A DNA stretch of 64,000 bases from Pleurostoma richardsiae. Its lineage: Eukaryota > Ascomycota > Sordariomycetes > Calosphaeriales > Pleurostomataceae. Of this stretch, positions 19,522 through 29,744 are shown piece by piece. Every line of letters begins with the position of its first letter. Position 1 is the stretch's first letter. The stretch lies in the NCBI GenBank assembly GCA_030052745.1, contig JANBVO010000052.1:124001-188000 (forward strand), given 5' to 3'. The position numbers and the translations under genes were made by a program. The notes beneath the pieces were generated by a model. That model worked only from the letters and a program-made list of their open reading frames with translations, ran no database searches and was not told where the DNA came from.

Positions 19522-22164
19522 TCATTGCCGGAGCCTGACACCGTGTACCCTCTGCACGTGGTTCTTGAACGTGTCGAGACCTACCAGGAAGTCACCCAGG
19601 CGCTTACACTCGGGATGGTGGCAGACGAATCTTCCGCCTGCAGGCAAGCGCCTCAGATGGATCCTCTCCACGTGGTCCATCATGTGTGAGACGCGACTGA
19701 AGGTTCGCGTGCGGCTCTCGTATGGCAGCGCCTCGTCTCCGACGCAGAAGATGCACTGCGCCTTCCCCAGGACCATAGGGATCTCCTCGACGGGCGAAGG
19801 GGCGGGCACGTTCACGGGATCATCCAGGACCGTGGCCTCGTGCCGCCGCGGCGACGAGGATCGCTGACGTACCTCGCGCCGGCAGGCGAGAGCTACCATG
19901 AGGTCGATGGCGCGGACCTTCCTGTCGGTCATCGTTGTCATGCTTACGTCCGCGTCGAAATCGCTCAAGACCGCCTGTAGCTGGTTCCGTTCTTCCAGGC
20001 CGTGTTGGACCGCGGGCTCGACCATCTCTGGCTGCACTACGCCCTTCAGCTGCCGCTCCAGCTCTTCGTTGTGGATGCGGCGGCGGCATGCGTCCTGGTA
20101 CACCCTCGTCATCTCTTCCAGGAAGCTCTTCTTGGCGTTCTTGAGATCTCGCCGCAGCTGACGGTATTCACCCAGGACCCATTCCGGCGCCCGTTTAATC
20201 ATTCCATATTCCTGCCGAATGTGGATGAACATCTGCCTGGCTCGTCTCGCAAGCTCGGTGATCTCGGGGTCGGCAGGGATTTGATCGAGTTCCGCTCTGG
20301 GAATCTCTCTGGGGACTTCCGGGCTGCAGCGGATGCTCATGTGCGTGAAGGCGCGCGTGAGGCCATCGGCCGAGGGGTCTCTCTCCAGGAACGCATCCTG
20401 CACGTTGAATCCGACGCGATGGTTGAGGTAGGCATTGGCCAGGCATCCGGTCATAGGGTCGTGCCGCATGACCTGGTCGACGACCATATCCGGCGCCCGC
20501 CCGAGGATGGCATTCGCGTTCCCACGCCGCATGCAGTACGAAGTCCACTTCTCCTCGGACCCGAGGGCACGGCCGATGCGGTCGAGATAGAACGCGTACG
20601 TGGCGTATTTCATGGGCTCCGTGCCCGACTTCTCCCACCGTCCGGTGGCCGTCCGCACCGATCTGCGGAACACCGGCTTCTTCAGCACCGAAGGTTTCCA
20701 GTGCACCTTTGCTGCCGTCCTCCCGAGCTGCGTCGAAAAGAACGGCTCGGCTCGCCCGTAGCCGTCGACCTGGCAGGCATCATCGCGAATCGCACGAGCC
20801 AGAACGTGGCTGATGGGGCAGAGGATTGGCAGGGGGTGTTCACGGAACAGGAAAACCGTCCTGGAGAGACGGCGTCAGCTGGGCCAAGTCGACCAGATCG
20901 CGTCGCGCGGGATCCGGCAAACCGTACGGTTTTGGCTTGTTGTCCGCCCCTTTATGATACCGGAAATAGACCTCCATCGCGAGGACATCTCTGCCGCCCT
21001 GCCTGGGATCCTTGACGATCCAGAGCGTGATGTCCTCGTAGCAGAGCGCCTTGTGTTGTCGGGCCAGATCTTCGAGCTCGTCCGTCCCCCCGACGAAGCC
21101 ATCGGCATCATTGTACTCCCCGTCGTCTAGATCAGTACCATCCGTCACGTCGCTATCGTATCCGTCGTCGCCGTCGTCAAATACTTGGTCGTCGTCATCA
21201 TCGTCATCATCGTCGTCGTCGTCGTCCTCCTCCTCCTCCTCATGACCCTCGCTGTCGCTGTCCGTATCCTCGGCGTTGTCCTCGCGGGTACGACGGCCGC
21301 CCCCTACCTCAGCAATTGGCTCGATCTGGTCATCCGGCTCGTCCAGTAGTGGGTCTTTGCCACCCCTCTTCTTAGTCCCGTCGACGAGCTCAGCCGGCCG
21401 ACACGCCGTGTAGGCCTGAAAGAGCATGATCGTCGGCAGGTCGAGCCGGTCGTCCTCGGTGGGGAAGACGGATGTGTCGCGGCACCAGTGGTGGGTAAGG
21501 CCCAGCAGCAGGTCGTCGATTCCCATCACGGGCTTCTCCTTCGGCAGCGTGTCCAGGTCGAACTCGACGGTCAAGGGGCCCCTGATATACTGAGGAACGT
21601 CAGTATGGTTCGCGGAGGAGAGCACCGGGATGCCATCGACATGCCTTGACCACTTCCTCACAGACGTTTGCGTTGACAACCCTGCCCTTGTTGGCGCGAC
21701 GGTATAACATCTTAAAGTCCCGCCAGTACTGGTTGATGCTCTTCTGCTTGGACCTCTTACGCCGCGGTCGCACATATGTCACGCAGACCCAGTGCAGGAA
21801 GGTCATGATGAGGCCCTTGTCGCATGTCCTGGTCTTGGCAGCCTCCCTCCATGGCCCATAGTGGTTCTCACGACAAAACCTGTGTCAACCATGAGTGTCA
21901 ATCTAATTGCTCTCTAGAACCCAGGACGCCCAGCCCTCGAGTCAGTGACCTTATGAATTTCTTTTTGATGTAGTAAATGTTGGCTCTGGTCGTGTCGGCG
22001 TCTAGTGGAGGGATGAACTTTCTCCTGTGCAGCCTCTTTCTCATCCTTTGATAGTCTCTTGCATCGGGCCTCGAAGCGCCTTGTACCCTGCGGACCACAT
22101 CCATCCGGCTGCGTCTTCGCGCAGCATTCTGGAGCGCATTCAGAATGTCTGGGTGCAAAGCCAT
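19522..22164 (-). CDS. DUF3435 tyrosine recombinase, candidate Starship captain
   Basis: Four exons (21950-22164, 21645-21879, 20928-21589, 19522-20860) join to 816 residues. Introns: 70 nt (21880-21949), 55 nt (21590-21644, GCATGT..CAG, a GC-AG intron) and 67 nt (20861-20927, AGCTGACG branch). Each junction restores the family sequence: KKFIR+FCRENHYGPW, EEVVK+YIRGPL, KPKP+TVFLFREHPLP. Tyrosine-recombinase residues are visible: Arg in FQAYTACRPAELVD, Lys in YHKGADNKPKP, Arg in SYCMRRGNANA, His in VMRHDP and Tyr in NAYLNHRVGF. An Asp/Glu-rich insert (codons at 21181-21245) splits the domain. Two C2H2-like fingers close the protein (CIFC..H..H and CHHPEC..H..H). DUF3435 proteins catalyse transposition of Starship elements. 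The captain lies at one element end and reads inward, so cargo would be at lower coordinates. Non-Starship DUF3435 genes exist. Confidence 0.85.
21181..21245. repeat. Imperfect trinucleotide tract encoding poly-Asp/Glu
   Basis: A run of GTC/ATC/CTC triplets on the plus strand encodes about 20 consecutive acidic residues in the DUF3435 protein. Such tracts arise by slippage. It lies inside the recombinase domain, between the first catalytic Arg and the HKG block, in a region that tolerates insertions. Confidence 0.85.
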
Positions 22165-22927
22165 GGTTTCTGGGCAAGTGATGCCTTCCAAGATAGGTGA
22201 AGGAAGGGAAAAGGGGAGAACGATTCGAGCGGTGAGAGACTCGCGCGGGCCTGCTATACAGTAGAGAGGAGAACATCACAGGATGGAAGGCAAAGCAGAC
22301 GAGACATGAGGCACAGAGGACGGTGCAAGCGTCGCGAAGTATCCCTTCATCCGTACTTGTACATGCTTATCGCCGTTGTACATACAGTACGGTAAGGACG
22401 TCCAGACTCTGGTAAGGTGGGCATGAAGCTGTTCTGGACTTCTCTATCCAGGCCAGGAACATGTCCAGATGGCTATGGTTAGCCCTTACTTGAAGAGCTG
22501 ATAGTGGTGGTTGCTAGTAATGAGATGACAGTAGCCAAAAGGGGGGTGCAAGCGGAGGCAGAGGACGGATCTGGATCTGGGGCGCTCCTTGAGTCGATGC
22601 TGATTCGGACCTTCGCTCGATCAACACCTTCTTCCGCTTATTTTGAAGCCTGGACGCAAGGTCGGATAGATATTCCGCCTCACCGGATCGAAGCCCGGTC
22701 TGTTGGAAAGTTTAGGACGCCAGCACCCTACAACGTGGTGGAATCACAAGCATCACTCCGACACAGGAGACACTTTGCAAAAGCCAAAGCGGTCGAATTG
22801 CTGAAATAACACCAAACAACACAGTACCTCCCCAATCGAAGACGCGATCCGTCCTGGTGTACTAAGCCGACGACCCTGGCAACACAAGATCTAAACGCCA
22901 CAAGCGAGAGAAGAATCCTACAGAGAC
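22165..22927. other. Upstream region of the DUF3435 gene, 0.76 kb
   Basis: If the DUF3435 gene is a captain, the element's 5' end should lie in or near this stretch. I could not pick out a terminal inverted repeat or target-site duplication by eye. No gene is supported; the longest plus frame (22504-22809) lacks an ATG. Confidence 0.4.
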
Positions 22928-23305
22928 ATGGCAGCTCCATCTCCACCGCGGTTGAGCCCGGGACGCGATCGCATGGTTGGATTGGCAGCTGCAAATGCAG
23001 CCAAAGAGCCGGAGGTTCCAGAACCCCGTCGCAGTGCCCGTATCGCCGAACGGGCCGAACGAGCTGCAAAGGGCAGAGAGGCTACGACCATTGTTGAGCA
23101 ATCGGGATCAGCTACGGCCGCACACCCAGAGAAAACAACACCAGACAAACCCAAAAGGCCTCGAGTGACATCGCCTCTCCATACTGAATCGGCCCATCCT
23201 CCGGCTTCAGGAAGACGACCTTTAAAGATGTTGTCATCCAGGGCTTCTATGCGGCAAGGCACAGGCACAGCCAGGACGAGGGACTGCCCGCGAAAGAAGA
23301 CTTGA
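22928..23305 (+). CDS. Basic RRSARIA-motif protein, short paralogue
   Basis: An open frame of 125 codons begins at ATG 22928. It is strongly basic and low in hydrophobics. It aligns with the C-terminal half of the longer protein at 33.3-34.1 kb: AAPSPPRLSPGRDR against AAPSLPQVNPGRGR, then EPRRSARIA against KPRRSARIA, then TPDKPKR against APDKRKK. DNA similarity starts around 22895 and covers roughly 300 bp. The coiled upstream part of the long copy is missing here, so this is probably a truncated duplicate, expressed or not. The family is not recognised; a nuclear or DNA-bound role is only suggested by charge. Confidence 0.5.
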   Translation: MAAPSPPRLSPGRDRMVGLAAANAAKEPEVPEPRRSARIAERAERAAKGREATTIVEQSGSATAAHPEKTTPDKPKRPRVTSPLHTESAHPPASGRRPLKMLSSRASMRQGTGTARTRDCPRKKT

Positions 23306-23624
23306 GTAGGTGGTTTCCGTTGCTCCAGTTCGATTGGGGACACCATCAGAAGTCGAGGTGCCCTGTGGTGGTTTCGTTCACCCTGATTCTTCGACTGCGG
23401 TCGTTAAGTCATAGGAGCCTAATGTCATACGAGGCAGCCCATGTAAATAATTACCGACGCGCGATCTGCACTGGATTTTGGCCCTCTGGGCACATTCGTG
23501 CTGCGAAGATGATGTTGATTCACTGTATCATGTTCCAACTAACCGATATTGTTTTCTACGTCACTGGCAGCGGATGTCTATTCGCCAGTCCTCCAGGTAC
23601 TCCACGTGGATCTCGTCACCAGCC

Positions 23625-24554
23625 TCACTTCTCAATGTATACGTTGGTCGCCACGTCCTCGAAGACTTGGAGGGCGTGGTCCAGTTTGTCGCGGGCCAAT
23701 TTACATCTAGACACCATGTCTCGACCAAGGGGAAGGATAGTCTCACCCTGATGGCCTGCTCCCACGCCTTCGCCGAGGACAACATCACATATTGCCTTTG
23801 AAGCCTTGACCTTATCACCGTCGGGTGACATAGCACTAGAGGCCATTGCCTTCATTGTTTCGTCGGCAACTGAACTCTTGTAATCATCATCCATAGGCAG
23901 TTTTCCTAGGATTGCGGTCTTCAACAAGTTCGTGTTGAAGACACCAAGGATGACGGTCAGGATTCTCACGTTGAAAGGCGCAACTTCCTTAGCAAGAACT
24001 CTAGAAAGGCCTGCTGTACAGTTAGAGACGTTGCCCTGTGCTAGGGAAGGTTCACACAAACCATCTAATGCTGCCTTGGAGGCAGCGTAGGCGCCCATGC
24101 TCTCCCTTCCTTCGAGGGATGCGCCACTGCTGATGTTGACGATTGTTCCGAAGCGTCTTCCCCGCATGTAGGGCAAGACTGCACGCATCAGGCGGAAAGG
24201 AGCGAAGTAGAGCGTATCCATCTGGGCGCGGACCTCGTCTTCGGTGAAATGCTCACCAACTTGATAGATTGAATAACCCGCGTTGTTAACGAGGACGTCT
24301 ATCTGCTGTCCAGCGGATTCTAGTTCGTCGACAAGCTTGATGCTATCAAGGTCATCAACGTCTAGTTGTATCCACTTGCCTCCATTTAGCTCAATCTCAC
24401 GGACGAGTTCCGGGGTTCGCGTCGGGTTGCGAGAAGTTGCGATGACCCTGTGCCCTCTGCATTGAACTTGGCGCACTATCTCAAGGCCGAGACCCGAGGA
24501 GCTGCCAGTGACCAACCATGTCAACGGCTTTTGGGGGACGGTGAAAGCTGCCAT
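23625..24554 (-). CDS. Short-chain dehydrogenase/reductase (SDR)
   Basis: Start at ATG 24554 (MAAFTVPQKP). A 51-nt intron (24011-24061, GTTTGT..CTAAC..CAG) interrupts the helix after the active site. Because 51 is divisible by three the frame stays open through it, but splicing restores ALDGLSRVLAKEV. The spliced product has 292 residues. Classical SDR marks are present: TGSSSGLG cofactor loop (16-23), LDVDD, NNAGYS, an active-site Ser in NISSGAS and Y-x-x-x-K in YAASK. These enzymes oxidise or reduce alcohols and ketones with NAD(P)H; the substrate cannot be told from sequence. It is the only plain metabolic enzyme in the window and has no biosynthetic neighbours. Confidence 0.85.
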   Translation of the reverse strand: MAAFTVPQKPLTWLVTGSSSGLGLEIVRQVQCRGHRVIATSRNPTRTPELVREIELNGGKWIQLDVDDLDSIKLVDELESAGQQIDVLVNNAGYSIYQVGEHFTEDEVRAQMDTLYFAPFRLMRAVLPYMRGRRFGTIVNISSGASLEGRESMGAYAASKAALDGLCEPSLAQGNVSNCTAGLSRVLAKEVAPFNVRILTVILGVFNTNLLKTAILGKLPMDDDYKSSVADETMKAMASSAMSPDGDKVKASKAICDVVLGEGVGAGHQGETILPLGRDMVSRCKLARDKLDHALQVFEDVATNVYIEK

Positions 24555-25376
24555 GGCACCGTCTAGTAGCAATTCGGTCTAAAAAGGTCGGTCCAACGAA
24601 GCGAGGCTATCAGCAACCTCCGTAACAGGACGAACACTTAAAGATCGCGGTAGTCCATACTGCTATGTCATTTATAACGTTCAGATCGTATCTTACAGTT
24701 CTACCTCGCGTGATTAGCTCCGATAAGTCCGCACTGTGCTTGATCCATAGGTGGATCAGATTTCTCGTGACAGTAGAGTGTTTGAGCCCTCGCGTTCGGA
24801 TCATCTACAATAAGTCCGGAGTGCCTTGCTTGCGGGAAACTCTTGCCTCGTAGCGTGTAGGCGGTCGGACTTAAGCTACCGAACGCGCGATCCTCTCTTC
24901 CCTCGTTCCTACCTCACTAAAACTGGTGTTGAACGAACCGGAAATGATCTCGGAATCTCCATTCAATGTCATGTCCCGCCCCGATCATGGCAAGCAACTC
25001 GCGGTACTATGTCAGTGCTATCTTCGTGCTGGTCAGTCTATTCGAGCCTTGATTTCTCAGTTCCTCGAGGATCTCGATAAGCCGCTTTACCGGTTTCGTC
25101 CGGGTCTCTGCCCGAATTAGCTTCGATAGCGGGATGGTGCTATACCCGACGTAGTAATTGGGACAGCTCTGCTTTCAGCCTGACTGCGAGCCTTTGGGCT
25201 TGACTTTGTACTTTGGAGTGCAAGGCCGGCTTCAAAGCCCAAGCCCCCCCCCGGGGCACTACTGTGCAGTATTGCCGAACGCAAACCCGAAAGCAAGCTT
25301 CAAAAGAAGGCAAGCACTCCTAAAGAGTGTTTCCGCCTTGCCTAGATCGCGAGATAGCCATGATATGGAGGCTCTG
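24555..25376. other. Intergenic, 0.8 kb
   Basis: No gene or repeat is supported. It contains the SDR promoter and the upstream side of the broken gene at 25.4 kb. Confidence 0.45.
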
Positions 25377-26020
25377 ATGCCCGATATCCTCGTTTTCTCT
25401 CTTGGTAATCCCTCCTGCACAATGTCCACGGCCACCTGATGCACGCGGTCGCCGCCAAGTCCAACGTCAAGCAGGCCACGAACACCCAGGAAGCATTGGA
25501 ACTACTTGGCCTGAATAACCGGCCAGGAGGTGTCTTGGTGACGGATCCTGGAATTATCGCTTCCAGAAACGACCCTGTATCCCGAAAATTGGCTCACTAC
25601 GTCCGTGAGGGAGGAATTGTTGTGCTAGGGGGTATATTCAGCGCGCAAATACGACCCAACGACTTAGGGAAATACATGACGGAGAAATGGGATCTCCCTT
25701 GGGAAGCCAGCTCTTATCATCGCACAACTTTGTTTTTGAATGAAGACGTGGTCAACCGACCAAGGAATGGGCTTCCATCCTCATATAGTCACGAGGCGTT
25801 GTTTTTGAAGAGCGTCGATCCCGACACTGCATGGTATGTTGCAACGGATCGTTCAGTCGTCGAATTCCTCCTCTCCCTGCCCGGGCGAGGGATCGACCTT
25901 TTGGAAACTTCAGTTTCATTCGCCAGGGTGGGAGATGGCTAGATTGGATATGTTGGCGATGTAAACGGCGAAGAAGGAACCGACGCAATCGTCTTGGAGA
26001 TGTTTGGCTTAGGTTCATAA
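25377..26020 (+). pseudogene. Broken Rossmann-like fungal gene
   Basis: From ATG 25377 (MPDILVFSLGNPS) the frame shifts near 25418-25430 and continues as HGHLMHAVAAKSNVKQATN, then GGVLVTDPGI, GGIVVLGGIFS, YHRTTLFLN, LPSSYSHEALFLKSV and AWYVATD. This order is familiar from conserved fungal proteins that look like class-I glutamine-amidotransferase or ThuA-type folds, but I cannot name the family. At 25940-25942 an in-frame TAG follows VGDG, where the usual Trp codon would differ by one base. The conserved end (IGYVGDVNGEEGTDAI) continues in frame to a TAA at 26018-26020. One frameshift plus one nonsense change make this a pseudogene. Confidence 0.6.
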
Positions 26021-28098
26021 CCGATGGTCTCTCATTAGGCCTTAAGGTCGTACAACTCGGGGTAGGACCGTGAAGTAGTTACTGAACGTCTGTGATGAGC
26101 CTGGGGAGGTCGGCCACCTGGATATGAGTGACGATGTATGAATCAAGCAGTACTGTTCTGTATTCCTTGTCCCACACTAGGCTTTACCCTGTTATGATCC
26201 GTACACGGTCTGTCTTGACCCATGATTCGTCCTTACTATGCTCCGAGGTCCTGAGGCTTCCAGTCCTGCCTGCGACTAGATAACTGACCTTGTGCGTGCC
26301 GCGCTCGTCGAGGGATATTTCTGGGAGGAGCAGCACCACCGACTTGTAGCTTGTCATGTACGAATCGCTACCCATCTTTTTCCGTTGTGTCTCCATCCTC
26401 AGTTGTCACCTGGCCTCTGGTTTCCCTGTCAGACATCGGGAAGAGCCGAAGCTGAACGCTTCCTATCAAGGAGCACAAGATGAAGTACACCTCACGGGCC
26501 ATGACATAGTCTCAGTTGCAACGATAGGACGTGTTATTCCAATCCTCCCCTTTATAGCTCTGCTGAAAATTGTGACAATCCAGGTATCCCTAATTCGGGA
26601 TGACCGGTGAGGGTTTATGTTGCAGGAGACTGCGAAGTAGTATATATGAATTCGTCTCTTTCGACAGCCAACACGCTGTTCATGCCAATGAGCTGGAAGA
26701 GGAGCGGGAACAGTAGGGGTGCCCGTGGTCGTCAGTCGCTGGGGTCACTCTCGGCGCGCTGGGAGAGGAAAAAGGCCACAAACTGAGTGTGCGCAGCCAC
26801 GAAGACAGAGGACGTCCAGTTAGGCCATCACGCGTTCTGGAATGTCGTTGACAAATACATGAAGAAACCATCTCTGGGAAAACAGTCCAACTGAGCTTAC
26901 TTTGACAAAGGCAAATCGATTCAAGGCGCGCCCCAGCTCCACCGTCACCCGGGGGGTCGAGGCCGCTAATGCGACGGTTGACCGTGTCTTGTGGGAGCCT
27001 GCCTCCTAGCGACCATTGTAGCATAGTGTTACAGTACATCCGATCAGAGACGGAGAAAGGCGGCAGGCGACGTGGTCTGGGATTGGCATTGCACAGGTGC
27101 AGATGAGTGTAGTCGCAATTAGCCTCAGAGCCGTTCTCGAGTCAAGTACTCTGTCTTCTCAACCTACGATGCAAATGAATAGCCAAGACCTGTACAGATG
27201 GGGATTCTCCGCCTTGGCAGGTGTTCTCTGGATAATCGCAATCGCAGCACCCCATGCACATTTATCAACGCATGCGCCATATCGGCGCGCCCTGTGTTGG
27301 TGACGTGTCGAACAGAGCCTCGTCTGGTCCTTCTTCTGTCTGGACGCTGGAATACAGTACTGTACTATCATCAGCCAGACAGGCGACTACAGTAGGACAG
27401 ATGAGCCCTTGGACACTTCTTGCAAAGCTACACGATTGACGGGTGTACGCCACACCAGGTCCGGAACTGGCTCTCTAAGAGACGGCTGTCGTTGCTCCAT
27501 GTCTAGAGAAGGTGGCTGGCCGAGATCCGAAACTGGCTATCCCGTCTGGTGATTACGTCGCTGATGTAAAAAGATTCTATGGATTTCGCCGATAGGCTAC
27601 GGCGCCGAAACCGCGCTACGCGGTGGGAAGATATACAGTAGTATGTGCGCGTGGATTGTCGCCACCCTGCCAACATCGTTGCTGAGTAGATTTGCTGCTC
27701 TTTCCGTGGCAGCTCCTCACCCTGGGTGGAATAAGCACCATCGCACCCGAGGTCTATAAGAAGGGGGCATGTCCCTCTCTCGTTCACACCCGGGAGGGAA
27801 CTGGCTTCCCTCGCTTATCTTCTTGCCTGCGGTCGGCAACAATCAGCAAGCAGCCTTACGTCGCTGCGCTCCCTACACACACTGACGGCCAGCCCTTTTT
27901 CTCTCTCCTCATGCCCTGCGGGCCTTCGTTGGAAAGCATCTCGTGAGAGACAGGTTTTAGACCGGGTTGCGTTGACGCCCGGGCCAAAGGCCACCCGCTC
28001 GACAAAGCCGTAGGGCTTCACCGCTGCCTCGCCAGGCTCCCTGGGATCTAGAGCACTGTTGCCCCCTCGAACCCATACCATGAGATACGGAAGTGGTG
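26021..28098. other. Gene-poor stretch, 2.1 kb, with repeat and relics
   Basis: No intact gene is seen. A coding-like plus-strand scrap with one stop lies near 26840-26930 (FWNVVDKYMKKPSLGKQSN, stop, then YFDKGKSIQG); its family is not recognised. The 27290-27525 segment is a dispersed repeat. The rest shows nothing. Confidence 0.45.
27290..27525 (-). repeat. Dispersed repeat A, copy 1
   Basis: The reverse complement of this segment matches 54697-54893 with long identical runs such as GAGCCAGTTCCGGACCT and AGCTTTGCAAGAAG. Both copies keep an open stretch, EPVPDLVWRTPVNRVALQEV here and WEEPVPDLVWHTLVNHGAL there, so the source was probably a coding gene or element. The present copy contains a perfect 12-bp palindrome TACAGTACTGTA (27353-27364) that the other lacks. 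Confidence 0.75.
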
Positions 28099-28764
28099 AT
28101 GGAGGTAGAACCACTTCTTACCTCAGACTCAAGCAAGTCCACTTTGTGGAAGCTTTTTTCCAACTTTGCCCGCTCAGAGAGTGTGGTGCTTTGGCATCGT
28201 GGTGATACGGATGGCGCTCTGTCTGAGGTGCAGGATCAACACATTGTTGTGATCTTGGAGTCTTTGTGGTATCGCACGTGGCAAGGGCAAAGGGTGGGGG
28301 ATGTCTTGTGTGAGGCTTTGCAGCCCTTGTACCGTTTACGTTCTCTTGGCGTCTTTTCTTTTCCTCCTGCCGGCAGGGGTGTGTCAGTTTGTCTTCTGTT
28401 GGATGCTGATGCGGAAGTGTCTCTGCGGACGGTGAAGGACGCTCTCATTCGTGTCTTTCCGGACTTGCGTCTGGCCTTTTGGATTGTGCCTCATCCTCTT
28501 TTTTCTGTGGACATGTGGTTTGACGAGTTGAAGCAGGTGCTCTGTCATGCTGAGTGGGCTTTCTTTCATGAGACTGGGTCGGTTCGTTGTCTGTTTAAGT
28601 CGGAACGTGGTGTTGAGCGGGCCTTGCGTGTTTTGAGCAGGATGTGGTGTGCCGGGGAGATGCCGCCCGAGTGTGGCATTGATTTGGTATCTTGTCTTTT
28701 GTTTGAGGGTTGTATGCGTGAGAGATCTGTGATGGTGGAACTTGGTGGTGGTAGCACGTTTTAA
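28099..28764 (+). CDS. Orphan protein with G/T-biased codons, 221 aa
   Basis: An intact frame runs from ATG 28099 to TAA 28764. The product is rich in hydrophobics and Cys. It includes QHIVVILESLWYRTWQGQRV, VSVCLLLDADAEV, DLRLAFWIVPHPLFSVDMWF and a CLLFEGCMRE tail. I recognise no family and see no signal peptide or membrane helix that is certain. Third codon positions are mostly T or G and very rarely A. This is unlike the C/G-ending codons of the neighbouring genes, and strand-asymmetric rather than AT-rich. The shift begins soon after the start and ends near the stop, so the gene may be a recent arrival or part of an element with its own mutational history. Whether it is expressed is open. 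Confidence 0.5.
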   Translation: MEVEPLLTSDSSKSTLWKLFSNFARSESVVLWHRGDTDGALSEVQDQHIVVILESLWYRTWQGQRVGDVLCEALQPLYRLRSLGVFSFPPAGRGVSVCLLLDADAEVSLRTVKDALIRVFPDLRLAFWIVPHPLFSVDMWFDELKQVLCHAEWAFFHETGSVRCLFKSERGVERALRVLSRMWCAGEMPPECGIDLVSCLLFEGCMRERSVMVELGGGSTF

Positions 28765-28789
28765 ACCTGTCGTCGAGGCATTCTGCCTT

Positions 28790-29744
28790 TCCTTTTAGGA
28801 CCGCGACATCCCCGGGCAGCGTGTCCCAGTCGTCAAAGTGGGCCCGCGGCTGTGATCCGTACCGGACGGCGCCACTGCGGTGCCGGAAGCGCCACAGGCG
28901 GGTCCGCGACGCATCGGTGTCGGAGGACGCGACGCGCCAGTAGTAGACTTCCATGCCGGGGAAGCGGCCCATCTCCAGCGAGGCGCGGAGCGTTCGAGGG
29001 CTGGATCGGCGCCGGGCTCGTCATTGCTGCCGTCACTCTTGCCATCACACTCGTCTTCTTCCTCGTCGTCTTCTTCCCCGTTACAACGCTTGGCATCCCT
29101 CGGCCGCTGCCCGCTCACGAGCTCCACCGCCCAGCAGATATGAGCCGCAATGCACTTCTTGTTGCTATAACCGCAACGGAAACACTCCGTGTACGTCTGT
29201 CTGAAACTCCAAAACACCTCACTGAACGGTTTTGGGTCTGCTCTATCGCCCTTGGCCGTATTCCAGTCCTCAAAGAACGCCAGCGGCTCCCGATCCAAGC
29301 AGTGGCGTCACCGCGGTGCCGGAAACGCCAGACGGTTGTGCGCCGGCTGTCGCCTCCGCCTTGCTCGCAGCGCCAGTAGTACACGGGCGCCATGGGCGAG
29401 AGCGAGAAGCAGGCCCATTTCCACCAGGGCGCTGCCCTCAGCCGCTGCGATTGGCTGTCGACTGGCTCCGCATCGTCGTCGCTTGAAGTCTGATAGTCAT
29501 TGTGCAGGGACGGCCGTTTGATCCAATGTGTGGTGATGACATGACACCGGCGCACGTCGCGAGATATGATCCGGTCGTCACAGCCGGCGTCGTTGATGTA
29601 CTGTAGGAGGAGGTCCTGGGTGGACCTCCAATCCCTGATGCGGTGTCTGCCCAACAATATATACCCATTCCCTATGTATCCCGCCGTAGTGAAATCATGA
29701 TTGCTTTTACTCCGGTCCTCAGCTAGGTAGCGGGATTCAGTCAC
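28790..29744 (-). pseudogene. Broken protein with a duplicated YYWR/WRFRHR domain
   Basis: Read from 29744 in three successive frames. A ~55-residue block appears twice: VYYWRCEQ..VWRFRHRGD..LAFFEDWNTAKGDRADP and VYYWRVAS..LWRFRHRSG..AHFDDWDTLPGDV. Between them lies SFRQTYTECFRCGYSNKKC and an acidic linker (EEDDEEEDEC). The frame changes near 29300 and near 28990; otherwise the sequence stays coding-like throughout. No initiator is certain. I do not recognise the domain. Its duplication inside one gene and the two frameshifts are the solid points. It is tail-to-tail with the G/T-biased gene and ends at the 3' edge of the Zn2Cys6 gene. Confidence 0.5.

Noticed and set aside
20840-20928. Apparent frameshift between two DUF3435 frames
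   Set aside because: It is a 67-nt intron with a CTGAC branch site; splicing restores the family sequence.
20002-21015. 337-codon plus-strand frame across the DUF3435 gene
   Set aside because: Antisense shadow of the recombinase exons; the minus strand carries the family motifs and splice sites.
22504-22809. 101-codon plus frame upstream of the recombinase
   Set aside because: Starts with GTG, no ATG, no family match and ends before the duplicated RRSARIA region.
22165-22927. Terminal inverted repeat or target duplication of a Starship
   Set aside because: Short matches such as TTAC-containing strings occur but none can be told from chance without an empty site.
23625-24572. SDR start at 24572
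   Set aside because: The codon there is TTG; the first ATG is at 24554, just before the dinucleotide-binding fold.
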